Positions 34,201 to 42,055 of a stretch of DNA of 64,000 bases are shown here, piece by piece. Position 1 is the first letter of the stretch; each line of letters starts with the position of its first letter. Made by a program: the position numbers and the translations under genes. Origin of the DNA: Bacteroidales bacterium (GTDB lineage Bacteria > Bacteroidota > Bacteroidia > Bacteroidales > UBA932); the NCBI GenBank assembly GCA_017962375.1, contig JAGCVJ010000011.1, forward strand, positions 124,001 to 188,000. Direction: 5' to 3'. Below the pieces are notes generated by a model. The model was given only the letters and a program-made list of their open reading frames with translations, had not been told where the DNA came from and did not search any database.

Positions 34201-37019
34201 TCCTTGTATTCAGGAATGTATGCGAATTGCTTCTCCAGCAGCTTGTCGCTCAGGCGGAACACCTTGCTCTCCACGTTCTTGCCGTCTGAATACACGTCCA
34301 TGTAGATAACGGCATCCTTTTTAGAGGTTCCGAACCAGATCTTGTCCCCGTCGCGGTAAGTCCACAGATAGCTTCCATCCAGAGGCTTTCCGTCTTTTAC
34401 AGAGAACATTGCAAAGGATGTTTCTCCCTCGCAAACATCTCCCTTGTCGTCCTTTACGGAGTAGGTGATTATATATCTTCCGGACGGCAGAGCCTTCCAG
34501 TCATCCATGTTCACCGATGTGTTGGACTGAACCTTTCCTTCCTTGACCTTGTCGCCTTTCTCTCCGTTGTTGTCTTTCCAGAGAGTGTATGATACCTCCT
34601 TGTCCAGTTCAGTGCCGTCGAGGTTGGTAACGCTCATCCTGATCAGGATGTCTTTCTCCTTGTCTATCTCCTTGCCCACTGAGCAGCGTACGACAAGGCT
34701 CTTCTTTCCCACGTAAACGCTGGTAGAAGTGCTCTGGGTTTCTCCGGCGGCGTTGGTCACGTCTATCTTCACCTGATAAGAGCAGTAGTTGCTGGAGTAC
34801 CTGTCTTCATCTTCTTCATCCATAGGCACAAGGGTTACTGGAATCTTAACATTTCCCAGTTCGTCGGTCTTGGCCTCGCCCTCCTGCAGAATGGTTTCAT
34901 CCGCCATTCTCCACCAGCTCCACTTGCGGCGGATGACGGTGTACTTCACGTCCGCCTCGTCCAGAGGAACGCCGGAGAAGGTCTTGGCATTGGCCTTCAC
35001 CTCAATCTGGTCACCAAACTTGTAGCTTCCCTCAATTCTGTCCGCCTTCACTTCAAACGTAGGCCTCTTGTATTCCTCAACGCTAATGGTTGCGGCGTCG
35101 TAAGTGAATTCACTGTCCTGAGCCTCAATTCTGTAAGTGCCCATAAGGCCGGATGTCGGAACCTGGAGAGAAGTTTCGAACGAGCCGTAGACATTGGTCT
35201 TGACTTCTTTCTTGTCAACAATCTCGCGATTGTGGTTTTTCAGGATGACAGTGTAGGCCTTGCCTTCCTTTATGCCGGCATCTTCTCCTTTACACCAGTA
35301 GGAGATGCCTTTTACGTACACTGTCTGGCCAGGGCGGTAGATAGACCTGTCTGTGAGCAGATGGAGATTATCGCTTTTCCCATCTTTTGATCCACGGTAC
35401 TGCTCGTGCAGGTAAACAGAAGTTTTAGGCATGTAGATGTCGCTGCCCAGTTCGGCTTTCAGTCCGACATTAGGATTGAAGCCCTTGAAATCTTCATCTG
35501 TCTGGATAAAGATGGTCTTTCCGTCCTTGTCGCTGATTTTCTCCAGTATCTGGTCATCCTCCTTTCTGTTTTTGTGCTTGATCATCAAGACCTTCGCTCC
35601 CTGGATAGGCTGTCCGGTCAGGCGGTCTACAACAACCACTTCCAGATTCCTGTCTTTCCAGTTGTTGTACATCAGCTTCATCCGTCCCACTCTCATTATG
35701 TTCCAGTTGAAGACTTCATGCTTTTCAGCCACGGCCTTGAATGTATAGATTCCGGGTTCGGACGGAATCTGGAACTGGACGCTCTTGCCCGTAGTCTGGT
35801 AGTCGGCCGGCCTTTCAAGAGCATAGGTGACGGTAGAAATCACAGAGCACTTTTTCAGGTCCTCGTCCTTGAGCTTGTAGGCTTGATTGTTGTTGATTAA
35901 TTCATGAAGGCTCTCAGGAATCTTGTAGATGATGATATCCACCTTGTCAAGGTTCTTGTGGCTGATGTAAAGCTCTCTGTCCTGTCCCGGATATGCGTAG
36001 TTAGGAAGCGTGAAACTTACGAAAGGCTTGAGGATATTCTCCTTGATCTCCTTCAGATACCCCGTCCTCTTGTAGCCGGAATAATTCTTCATGCCCATTT
36101 CGCAGTACTCCATAGCCTTGGCAGGGTTTTCTCCCATAAGCTTTTTGGCCAGCTCTATGAGGATTTCGGTGCAGGTCTGCCTGGACTTGACTTTTTCGTC
36201 GCCGAGAAGTTCCTCCAGAGACTTCACGTACTCTTCAGTCTTGTCTCTGTACTCGAGCCTTCTCTGCAGCATGTCCATAGAAGACAAAATGTAAGCATCG
36301 GTGTTGTCTGCATTCAGGTAGGAAAGCACGGCCTGGCTCTCAATCTCGTTTATCCTGTCGTTGATGGCCTTCTTGTCCTTGGCCACATTCTTGACATTGC
36401 CGAGGGCGGAAATTGCCCTTTGCGTGATTATATGGAGCAGATCGTGATTATAATACTCTCCGTCCTTGTGCTGTTCAACAAAAGGAATGAACTTGGAGTT
36501 GTCGGCCTTCCTGAGGGCTTCAATGTCCAACAGGGAGGCGTTGACGTTGTCCAGCACTGTCTTGATGAACTTTATGCTGCCCCATTGCTCCACATCCGGA
36601 GTGTCTTCTCCGCCGTCTATGTTGGTTCGCCCGTTTATTTCCCAGGAGTTGCCCTCCACATAATTGGAATAGACAGATGCTATGCAGCTGTGCAGCACCA
36701 TCTTGGTTACAGGATCCTTCTCGTCCCTTGCCCAGGTTTCCAGTTCCCTGAGGCTTGAATAGAGCGTGTCAGGAGTAATGTCCGTCTTCTTGTCCACTCT
36801 GTAGAACCAGGCCTTCAGCAGCTGGCCCTGGTTTCCCTCCTTTCTTGCTTTTTCGAGGATCTTGTCGCAGATTTCCACCACCGTCTTAGGATGGTCTTTC
36901 TTGTCAGCTTCCTTTACCTGGTCCCACAGCTGCTTGTATGTAGCATTCTGCCCGGAAGCGTTCCCAAATCCGAATATTGCCATTACAGTAATGATTAGGG
37001 TGATTAGTTTTGTTTTCAT
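31206..37019 (-). CDS. Alpha-2-macroglobulin family protein
   Basis: A 1937-aa secreted protein with cleavable signal peptide (MKTKLITLIITVMAIFGFGNASGQ). The N-terminal third is helical, followed by MG-type beta domains (LTDRSIYRPGQTVYVKGISYW is the MG2 signature; PTFEVKADRIEGSYKFGDQIEVKANAKTFSG), a bait-like acidic/Gln stretch (KGQDDDSQPQAKEQEQEPQ), the A2M domain (FFLPQLVTDKDGNVAISFTLPESLTRWRF) and the helical TED-like domain. The TED region has EPDDDCAICWTNALYANVL where thioester members have CGEQ, so there is no thioester. Such proteins are thought to trap proteases in the periplasm; Bacteroidota members of this size are common. Confidence 0.93.
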   Translation of the reverse strand: MKTKLITLIITVMAIFGFGNASGQNATYKQLWDQVKEADKKDHPKTVVEICDKILEKARKEGNQGQLLKAWFYRVDKKTDITPDTLYSSLRELETWARDEKDPVTKMVLHSCIASVYSNYVEGNSWEINGRTNIDGGEDTPDVEQWGSIKFIKTVLDNVNASLLDIEALRKADNSKFIPFVEQHKDGEYYNHDLLHIITQRAISALGNVKNVAKDKKAINDRINEIESQAVLSYLNADNTDAYILSSMDMLQRRLEYRDKTEEYVKSLEELLGDEKVKSRQTCTEILIELAKKLMGENPAKAMEYCEMGMKNYSGYKRTGYLKEIKENILKPFVSFTLPNYAYPGQDRELYISHKNLDKVDIIIYKIPESLHELINNNQAYKLKDEDLKKCSVISTVTYALERPADYQTTGKSVQFQIPSEPGIYTFKAVAEKHEVFNWNIMRVGRMKLMYNNWKDRNLEVVVVDRLTGQPIQGAKVLMIKHKNRKEDDQILEKISDKDGKTIFIQTDEDFKGFNPNVGLKAELGSDIYMPKTSVYLHEQYRGSKDGKSDNLHLLTDRSIYRPGQTVYVKGISYWCKGEDAGIKEGKAYTVILKNHNREIVDKKEVKTNVYGSFETSLQVPTSGLMGTYRIEAQDSEFTYDAATISVEEYKRPTFEVKADRIEGSYKFGDQIEVKANAKTFSGVPLDEADVKYTVIRRKWSWWRMADETILQEGEAKTDELGNVKIPVTLVPMDEEDEDRYSSNYCSYQVKIDVTNAAGETQSTSTSVYVGKKSLVVRCSVGKEIDKEKDILIRMSVTNLDGTELDKEVSYTLWKDNNGEKGDKVKEGKVQSNTSVNMDDWKALPSGRYIITYSVKDDKGDVCEGETSFAMFSVKDGKPLDGSYLWTYRDGDKIWFGTSKKDAVIYMDVYSDGKNVESKVFRLSDKLLEKQFAYIPEYKDGACIYFRMVRDDQFFQTSYVVSKPYPDNHLRLKWSVFRNTLIPGQAEQWTLNVVGPDGKPADAEVLALMYDASLDKIRSHYLSSISRYYPRHLTYANWQSTKLSFFGMNYSPSLSVYVQDLEFDKFINLPYILAGRRMHVMYRALGAKSGTVLYDAREVEDAAMPMAYAKNEESLDELSSVKKEPAAKGQDDDSQPQAKEQEQEPQLRTNFNETAFFLPQLVTDKDGNVAISFTLPESLTRWRFMSMAHTKDLKTGYLQDEIEAKKDFMIAPNMPRFLRNGDITTISSSLTNLSEKDIDANVKFELFDIATEKVFHTESKKVSAAAGRTSKVSFSFPVEDKYDVIGVRIIAEGGEFSDGEQHSLAVLSDKVRIVESVALPVRGGQKKEFSLEKLFNHHSPSATKKTLTVEFTGNPAWYAVQALPSLAEPDDDCAICWTNALYANVLASKVANSQPKIKSVFEAWKKSGQNKETLLSNLQKNQELKNILLSESPWVLEAKSEEDQKMMISTLFDVMNIKNIQDKAIKKLGDLQMPDGGWTWFKGMESSPWITEYVLTQDIRLRILTGEKPTGARMEMHSKGMNYMHNQAQEDYDWIKKEKIKSKGVSYFILKYLYLVALEAQADGKAPIDIVPKNRHTMYNFFLNKVAEVPKSQDMQEKSMAAVILKANGKQQLADEYIQSIREHLTSSDEMGMYFAFNENPYRWGSLNLNAQVAAIEAFDQVAGDMQTVEEMKIWLLKQKQTQMWGTSTLTADAVFALLARGDNWLASEGIADLTFADRTVSTNKPDEEGNAPVPGLNYIKRTYTDDKTTNARTITVEKKDAGIAWGAAYATFFEKLSNVKDNESKEMSIVKELYVKRVNKVSETGNTANGALAYTLEPLKNGAQIKVGDIVTARMVIKIDRRMDFVQLKEQRAACFEPMTQLSGYRYGGGTGYYEEIKDASTNFFFYSLGKGTYVLEVNYRASRAGEYEAGLANLQCAYAPEYTAHTSSCRITVTE

Positions 37020-37193
37020 AACCCGAGGTTTTATGTTTTCAAATTTACAAATCTCTTCTGAATTTTCACTGCATAAAAAGAGGCAGTCGAAGAAATATTC
37101 TCAATAATTGTGCACTAAAAGGAATTTTTTGCTCAGCGACAGGATTATTGATAGAAAAATGATAATTCTTAAATTTGCTCTGCGATTAGAATT

Positions 37194-38894
37194 ATGGATA
37201 GATTCTTTAAGGTATTTATACGGTTTGTCATTGTCTTGGCTGCCGCGGCCTTTCTCTGCCGCTGCGGCGGAAAGCCGCTGGACGTCAACCCCAAGCCGGC
37301 TCCTTCGATCTCCGTGGAGAGCCAGGCGGTAACGGTTAAGGTGGGCAAGAGCATAACCATAACTCCAACCTACACAAACGCCGACGGGGCCTCTTTCCAG
37401 TGGACTATGGACGGCAAGGTTATCTCCACGGCAAAAAGCCTTACATTCTCTTCCAAGGAAACGGGAATCTTCTATGCCAAGATAACCGTTACCAACTCTA
37501 ACGGCTCTGCCAGCATGGAAATCAAGATTACCGTAGCCGAAATGCTTCCTCCGAGGGTTGCTATGGCGGTTCCGCAGGGCGGCTTCTCCATCCAGAAAGA
37601 CACGGAGCACGAGTTCATCCCTTCCGTAGAGAACGATGAAGGATGCTCCTACAGCTGGACTCTGGACAACGCTGAGGTTGCAACCACCAAGTCTTACAAG
37701 TACAAGCCAACCGCCACCGGCACCCATACATTCAAGTTCACCGCCAAGAACGAAGACGGCCAGGCATCGCTGAGCTTTACGGTAAAAGTTCTCGAAGAAA
37801 AGGACATGCCTTTCAAATGGAGCTTTGAAAGAGAAACCTACAATTATTCCACCGGCAGAAGCATAAGGATTCTCATCCGCGACCTGGAAAACGCCTTTGA
37901 CGCCAAGTTCGTCTGGACTCTGGATGGAACCGAGGTCCAGAATTCAGCCCTGCCTTACTATGTCTGCTCTGAGGCAACAATTGGCAAGCATACGCTCACG
38001 GTCACCATGAAAAATTCCTTCAGGAGCCAGTCCAAGACTCTGACCGTAAACGTCTGCCAGCCTGAGGGCACATACAAGAGAACCGGCGGCACAGCCCCAT
38101 GGAACAAGATTTACGAGTATATGCCTGCTCCTGGCCAGTTCATAAACGAGGGCTTTACCGCAGGTACGATGGAAGAGGCCTGCGCCTGGGCACAGAAGAG
38201 GATGGAGGCCAAGACATTCGTTTCACTTGGTGCATGGGGCGGCTATATAACAGCCGGCTTTGACCACAGTATAGAAAATGACGGAGGCTACAACATTGCC
38301 ATTGCCGGCAACGCCTTCCACAATTCTTCCGAGCCTGGCATCGTTTGGGTTATGCAGGACGAAAACGGCAACGGCCTTCCTGACGACACCTGGTACGAGC
38401 TCAAGGGCAGCGATTACGCTTATGAAACAAAGGATTACGCCATAACCTACTACAAGCCAAACGCTAAATCCAGCGTGATGTGGACCTCTTCAGACGGCAA
38501 GTCCGGCAGTGTGGATTACCTTGCCGCCTATCATTCCCAGGACTTCTATTACCCGAACTGGGTCAAGACATCATCCTATACGCTTTACGGTTCCAAATTG
38601 ATATCCAGAACCAAGGAAGTAAGCAAAGACAGCTGGATCAACCAGGATTTTGACTGGGGCTATGTGGACAATTACAGTGAAGTGGACCGCCTCTCCTCAG
38701 ACAATAATTCTTCCGGAGGTGCCTCTGATAACCACTTTAAAATCAGCGATGCAGTCAGATGGGACGGACAGCCTGCCAACCTTAAATATATGGACTTCAT
38801 AAAAATTCAGACGGCCGTCTGCGACAAGGCCGGATGGATAGGGGAAGTCTCCACGGAAATCCTCTTCATTGCTGATTATAACATGAGCAAGTAG
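37194..38894 (+). CDS. PKD-domain surface lipoprotein
   Basis: A 566-aa protein with lipoprotein signal (FVIVLAAAAFLCRC). It carries three PKD/Ig-like beta domains at about 35-115, 120-200 and 205-290 (SFQWTMDGKVISTAKSLTF, SYSWTLDNAEVATTKSYKY, KFVWTLDGTEVQNSALPYY). A C-terminal domain of about 260 residues (FVSLGAWGGYITAGFDHSIEN, GIVWVMQDENGNGLPDDTWYELKGS) has a calcium-site-like DENGNGLPDD; I know it from Bacteroidota cell-surface proteins but cannot assign a ligand. A degenerate copy of about 60 bases of this gene lies at 40938-41000. Confidence 0.82.
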   Translation: MDRFFKVFIRFVIVLAAAAFLCRCGGKPLDVNPKPAPSISVESQAVTVKVGKSITITPTYTNADGASFQWTMDGKVISTAKSLTFSSKETGIFYAKITVTNSNGSASMEIKITVAEMLPPRVAMAVPQGGFSIQKDTEHEFIPSVENDEGCSYSWTLDNAEVATTKSYKYKPTATGTHTFKFTAKNEDGQASLSFTVKVLEEKDMPFKWSFERETYNYSTGRSIRILIRDLENAFDAKFVWTLDGTEVQNSALPYYVCSEATIGKHTLTVTMKNSFRSQSKTLTVNVCQPEGTYKRTGGTAPWNKIYEYMPAPGQFINEGFTAGTMEEACAWAQKRMEAKTFVSLGAWGGYITAGFDHSIENDGGYNIAIAGNAFHNSSEPGIVWVMQDENGNGLPDDTWYELKGSDYAYETKDYAITYYKPNAKSSVMWTSSDGKSGSVDYLAAYHSQDFYYPNWVKTSSYTLYGSKLISRTKEVSKDSWINQDFDWGYVDNYSEVDRLSSDNNSSGGASDNHFKISDAVRWDGQPANLKYMDFIKIQTAVCDKAGWIGEVSTEILFIADYNMSK

Positions 38895-38903
38895 TTATTT
38901 ATA

Positions 38904-38933
38904 TTGTTTTTATGAGAAAAATGATTATATTTG
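38904..38933 (+). promoter_or_regulatory. Promoter of the RiPP precursor gene
   Basis: TTG (38904-38906; ATTG in place of TTTG), a 19-base spacer and TATATTTG (38926-38933), an exact -7 consensus. Transcription would start near 38939 and give a leader of about 50 bases. Confidence 0.6.
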
Positions 38934-38934
38934 C

Positions 38935-38969
38935 ATAGGTTTTCCATTAGGAAATTGTAGTAAACCTAT
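38935..38969 (+). repeat. Nested inverted repeats in the RiPP leader RNA
   Basis: The outer arms ATAGGTTT (38935-38942) and AAACCTAT (38962-38969) are perfect. Inside, TTTCC (38941-38945) pairs with GGAAA (38950-38954) around the loop ATTA. The two share bases 38941-38942, so they are alternative or overlapping structures at the very 5' end of the transcript. Confidence 0.5.
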
Positions 38970-38990
38970 TATTAATTCTTAATTCATAAA

Positions 38991-39164
38991 ATGAAAAAGA
39001 ATAACTACTATGAATCTCCTGTGATCAAGGAAATTGAAACCAAGCTTGAAGGAATCGTATGCCAGAGCGGGTGCGAGGGAGATGGGTGTTTCCATGGTTA
39101 TGAAGGCAACCAAAATGCTTGTAGCTCTGGTGGCTTCCCAGGTATGCCAGGTGTCGCAGAGTAA
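38991..39164 (+). CDS. Four-cysteine RiPP precursor peptide
   Basis: A 57-aa peptide: leader MKKNNYYESPVIKEIETKLEG, then a Gly/Ser-rich core with Cys24, Cys28, Cys33 and Cys44 and the tail GGFPGMPGVAE. The MKKxxYxxPxIxxIExxLEGIxC..G pattern is like the leader of many small Bacteroidota peptides linked to radical SAM enzymes. It is followed by a radical SAM/SPASM maturase and a PqqD-like leader-binding protein, so it is almost certainly their substrate. Likely changes are thioether links at Cys or other radical crosslinks. It lacks a classical double-glycine site; GG occurs at residues 47-48 within the core. No protease or exporter lies next to it. Confidence 0.82.
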   Translation: MKKNNYYESPVIKEIETKLEGIVCQSGCEGDGCFHGYEGNQNACSSGGFPGMPGVAE

Positions 39165-39192
39165 GAGATATAACTCTGCATCTTCATTTTTC

Positions 39193-39227
39193 AGCACGAT
39201 TTCTGTCCTACTTCCAAGATTCGTGCT
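39193..39227 (+). repeat. Inverted repeat between RiPP precursor and maturase
   Basis: AGCACGA (39193-39199) and TCGTGCT (39221-39227) form a 7-bp stem with a 21-base loop. Placed after the precursor stop and before the maturase start, it could set the ratio of precursor to maturase mRNA. The rest of the 139-base gap shows no gene. Confidence 0.4.
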
Positions 39228-39303
39228 AGTAAATCTATGTACTCCATATTTCGGGTAGTCATTTGATGCTCGAAATACTCTTATTTTGATAAGCAATTTG
39301 CCC

Positions 39304-40683
39304 ATGCAAGAGATATTCCCAATCATAGATCCGTTCGACAAGTTGCTCGGTAAGTTGTCATACTCTCAAGATACCTGGGAGCAATATCGTCCCTTAACAT
39401 ATTGTATTACAGAGCGTATCCCAGAAGGAGTGCTTCTTTTTAACAATATGACAAAAGCTATGGTGTTGCTTTCCGATGCTGAGATGGAAAGCGTCAGGTC
39501 AGGAAGTGCCCCATTGCCCGAACTCGTGGAAAACTGGTTCTATGTTCCGGAAGACCACGACGACAAGACTCTTTGCCAGCAGGTCAGGAATGTTGCCAGG
39601 ATGCTGCTTCCTCCTGCCAGAGGTATAACAAACTATACAATCTTTACTACTACAGACTGCAACGCACGATGCTTCTATTGCTTTGAGAAAAGTACCAAGC
39701 GGATTCCAATGAGTCTGAAAGTGGCGGAGAAAACAGCACAGTTCATCATCGGGTATTGTGGCGGCAAAGAAGTAAACTTGTCCTGGTTCGGCGGCGAGCC
39801 TCTCTATAATATGGAGGCAATAGACATTATTTGCCGAAGACTTGAAGAGAGAGGGATTGTCTTTTACTCGAAGATGATATCCAACGGTTATCTATTCGAC
39901 AAGGAGATTGTCCTCAAAGCCAAGGAGAACTGGAAGTTGAGACATGTGCAAATCACTCTCGACGGCACTGAGGAAGTTTACAACAAGGTCAAGGCATACA
40001 TATATAAGGGGGTAAATGCTTTTAGGAGGGTGATTGAGAATGTTCACCTCCTACTGGAGGCGGGTATTGCTGTTAGTATTCGCCTTAACATAGACACCTA
40101 TAACTCTGATGACCTGATGAACCTGTCCCGCTTTCTCAAAAAGGATTTCTATGGGAAAAAGGGGTTCCATGTGTATGTGCATCCTTTATTTGGGGAAAAT
40201 AATCATTACGCAGTAGACGATCCCGTAAGGCGAAAAGACCTCTTCGTTAAGATGGAGCAACTTCAAGACACTTTTGATGGTGCTGGTATGGGAATAGATT
40301 CATTATATACGCATTTCATAAAAACGAACTGTTGTATGGCGGACCACCCAACATCCCTGGCCGTTTTTTCGTCTGGGCAACTTGGAAAATGTGAGCACTA
40401 TGTGGAGGAGAAATTCGTAGGGCATCTAGATAATGGTGATGTTTTCGACCAGGAAGAGGTGGCCGCTTTTAGGCAACTTCATCCTGAAATCGAGGAGTGT
40501 GACAATTGTCCGTTATATCCGGACTGCATCAGACTTATCAGATGTGCAAGCTTCTATGGTTGTTATCCAGAATCAAGAAATTACACGCTTCGTGAGCTCA
40601 GGTCCGGGATGCGTGCATCTTACTATGCTAAGATAAATAACGCTAAAATAGAAGTATCAACTGAAGAATCTAAGCCATGCTAA
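39304..40683 (+). CDS. Radical SAM/SPASM peptide maturase
   Basis: A 459-aa protein from MQEIFPII; an ATG at 39286 would add six residues. An N-terminal region of about 110 residues (YRPLTYCITERIPEGVLLFNNMTKAMVLLS) precedes the radical SAM core with its cluster motif C119-NAR-C123-FY-C126, then WFGGEPLYN and QITLDGTEEVYNKV. The C-terminal SPASM-type cysteine region (LGKCEHY, ECDNCPLYPDC, IRCASFYGC) holds extra Fe-S clusters. It uses SAM to modify peptides by radical chemistry; the precursor is 139 bases upstream. Its stop overlaps the start of the PqqD-like gene. Base composition is AT-richer than in the flanking core genes. Confidence 0.93.
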   Translation: MQEIFPIIDPFDKLLGKLSYSQDTWEQYRPLTYCITERIPEGVLLFNNMTKAMVLLSDAEMESVRSGSAPLPELVENWFYVPEDHDDKTLCQQVRNVARMLLPPARGITNYTIFTTTDCNARCFYCFEKSTKRIPMSLKVAEKTAQFIIGYCGGKEVNLSWFGGEPLYNMEAIDIICRRLEERGIVFYSKMISNGYLFDKEIVLKAKENWKLRHVQITLDGTEEVYNKVKAYIYKGVNAFRRVIENVHLLLEAGIAVSIRLNIDTYNSDDLMNLSRFLKKDFYGKKGFHVYVHPLFGENNHYAVDDPVRRKDLFVKMEQLQDTFDGAGMGIDSLYTHFIKTNCCMADHPTSLAVFSSGQLGKCEHYVEEKFVGHLDNGDVFDQEEVAAFRQLHPEIEECDNCPLYPDCIRLIRCASFYGCYPESRNYTLRELRSGMRASYYAKINNAKIEVSTEESKPC

Positions 40684-40934
40684 AGTATTCCATTGAAATA
40701 GCCCCATTGGGAGAGAAATATGTGGTAGCTGCAAAGGATCCCGAAAAGGGAACTGTCGAGCAGATTTTTACTCTGAATGAGACTGCCGCATATATGCTGA
40801 AATTGTTCTCGGAAGGCTTGGATGCTGAGTCGGTGACAAACCGTATAGCCACGGAATACGGTGCTCCTCACGAGCTTGTTAAACGAGACGTTGCCGCGTT
40901 CTGGGAGGATCTCGTGCTTAAAGGCATTGTATAG
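40677..40934 (+). CDS. PqqD-like RiPP recognition protein
   Basis: An 85-aa protein that overlaps the maturase stop by 7 bases (ATGCTAA), so translation is coupled. The fold pattern is PqqD/RRE: beta strands at the start (YSIEIAPLGEKYVVAA) and a three-helix end (FTLNETAAYMLKLFSEGLDAESVTNRIATEYGAPHELVKRDVAAFWEDLVLKGIV). These proteins bind the leader and deliver the precursor to the radical SAM enzyme. With the precursor and maturase it completes a minimal RiPP cassette. Confidence 0.9.
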   Translation: MLKYSIEIAPLGEKYVVAAKDPEKGTVEQIFTLNETAAYMLKLFSEGLDAESVTNRIATEYGAPHELVKRDVAAFWEDLVLKGIV

Positions 40935-40937
40935 GTC

Positions 40938-41000
40938 AGTTGCAATGGCTGTCCCGAAGGGCGCTTTTCCTTATAGAAAGACACTGAGCACGAGTTCAAA
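40938..41000 (+). pseudogene. Fragment of a PKD-lipoprotein gene copy
   Basis: About 62 bases align with 37557-37618 inside the PKD lipoprotein gene with about ten differences, including a 1-base deletion; the last 22 bases (AAGACAC-GAGCACGAGTTCA type) differ at one position. The original reads VAMAVPQGGFSIQKDTEHEF; this copy reads VAMAVPKG and then shifts frame. It is a decayed duplicate at the 3' edge of the RiPP cassette. Confidence 0.65.
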
Positions 41001-41747
41001 CTATTTCTGCTCTTTGACGAGTTCTCCCGCAATTTTGAACATCATAAAGAACCTCTCTCCAAAAAACGGGATATAATCTATTTTGTTTTCCTTTAAAAAG
41101 GTCATAACGATACTGCTGTCTAAATAGAAAGATTTGTTTTCAAAGCTGCAAATCCAAGGTGAGCCTTTAAAGAAGCTCCAAGGCTTAATTTCTATAAGAT
41201 TGTACTCGCTGTCAAAGATTCTGATTGTAAACCAGGGGGTAATGTCAAACCAATATTTTGACTGACTGTTAAACAATATCACATACTTTTCCCAAGGCAT
41301 TATAAAATCATCAAATTTCAAAGCTTTGAAAGCTTTCTCATTATAACCGTCATGCTCAAGGAGGAAAGCGTCGTAGTTGTCTTCGAGATTTTCTAACCCT
41401 GCCATGTACTCTTTATAATCATCTTCGGTTATTCTGAAAATATCTTCAAAATCTTCCCATTCTTTCCTGTCGTTGTATACAGAATGAATCAGTTTTCTCA
41501 GCGATTTAGAGTCAATGGAATCCGGTATAAATAAGTCTTTTATGCCATAACTTGGTTTTTTGAGTCTGAGTATAGAATTGTGTCTGACAAAAGAAACATA
41601 TACGTGTGTCTCTGCATAACTACCTTCGTAATATGAAAAATCTATAGACAGCTTTTTTACTTCAGATGGCTGGGAGTGCAAATCATTGCCAAAGCCCATC
41701 AACAACAGGGCATAAACAACAATACTTATTCTTGACATCAATCTCAT
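41001..41747 (-). CDS. Secreted protein of unknown function
   Basis: A 248-aa protein with signal peptide (MRLMSRISIVVYALLLMGFGNDLHS) and a body rich in aromatic and acidic residues (DITPWFTIRIFDSEYNLIEIKPWSFFKGSPWICSFENKSFYLDSS). I see no known domain, repeat or catalytic motif. The gene is clearly AT-richer than the core genes and lies convergent to the RiPP cassette, inside the accessory island. A link to the cassette, such as self-protection, is possible but unsupported. Confidence 0.72.
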   Translation of the reverse strand: MRLMSRISIVVYALLLMGFGNDLHSQPSEVKKLSIDFSYYEGSYAETHVYVSFVRHNSILRLKKPSYGIKDLFIPDSIDSKSLRKLIHSVYNDRKEWEDFEDIFRITEDDYKEYMAGLENLEDNYDAFLLEHDGYNEKAFKALKFDDFIMPWEKYVILFNSQSKYWFDITPWFTIRIFDSEYNLIEIKPWSFFKGSPWICSFENKSFYLDSSIVMTFLKENKIDYIPFFGERFFMMFKIAGELVKEQK

Positions 41748-41769
41748 TTCTGTTTATGATAGTTTCACC

Positions 41770-42054
41770 TCAATTGCGTTTCGGATTCTTGGGAAACCAG
41801 CCCTTGCGGACTCTTTCCCTCTGGTGGAATACTTCCAGAATGCCCCAGAAACTGGAGAAGGATGCAACTCCCAGGATTGCGCTCCAGAATATGCTTGGAG
41901 TCAGGCAGGCCCACACTCCAAACCCGATTCCGGCAATAAGGAAAGCCCACCATATTTTTACACCAAAGTAATATTCACCCTTTATCACGAAAGGATGAAA
42001 GATTCCGATTATCAGGAAAGATATGGCTCCTATGAGTATTCCGTACCAGTTCAT
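41770..42054 (-). CDS. DUF4491 family membrane protein
   Basis: A 94-aa protein with three membrane segments and the family pattern MNWYGILIGAISFLIIGIFHPFVIKGEYYFG at the start and the ending HQRERVRKGWFPKNPKR. Function is unknown. It starts just after the Fic gene (1-base gap) on the same strand. Confidence 0.85.
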   Translation of the reverse strand: MNWYGILIGAISFLIIGIFHPFVIKGEYYFGVKIWWAFLIAGIGFGVWACLTPSIFWSAILGVASFSSFWGILEVFHQRERVRKGWFPKNPKRN

Positions 42055-42055
42055 A

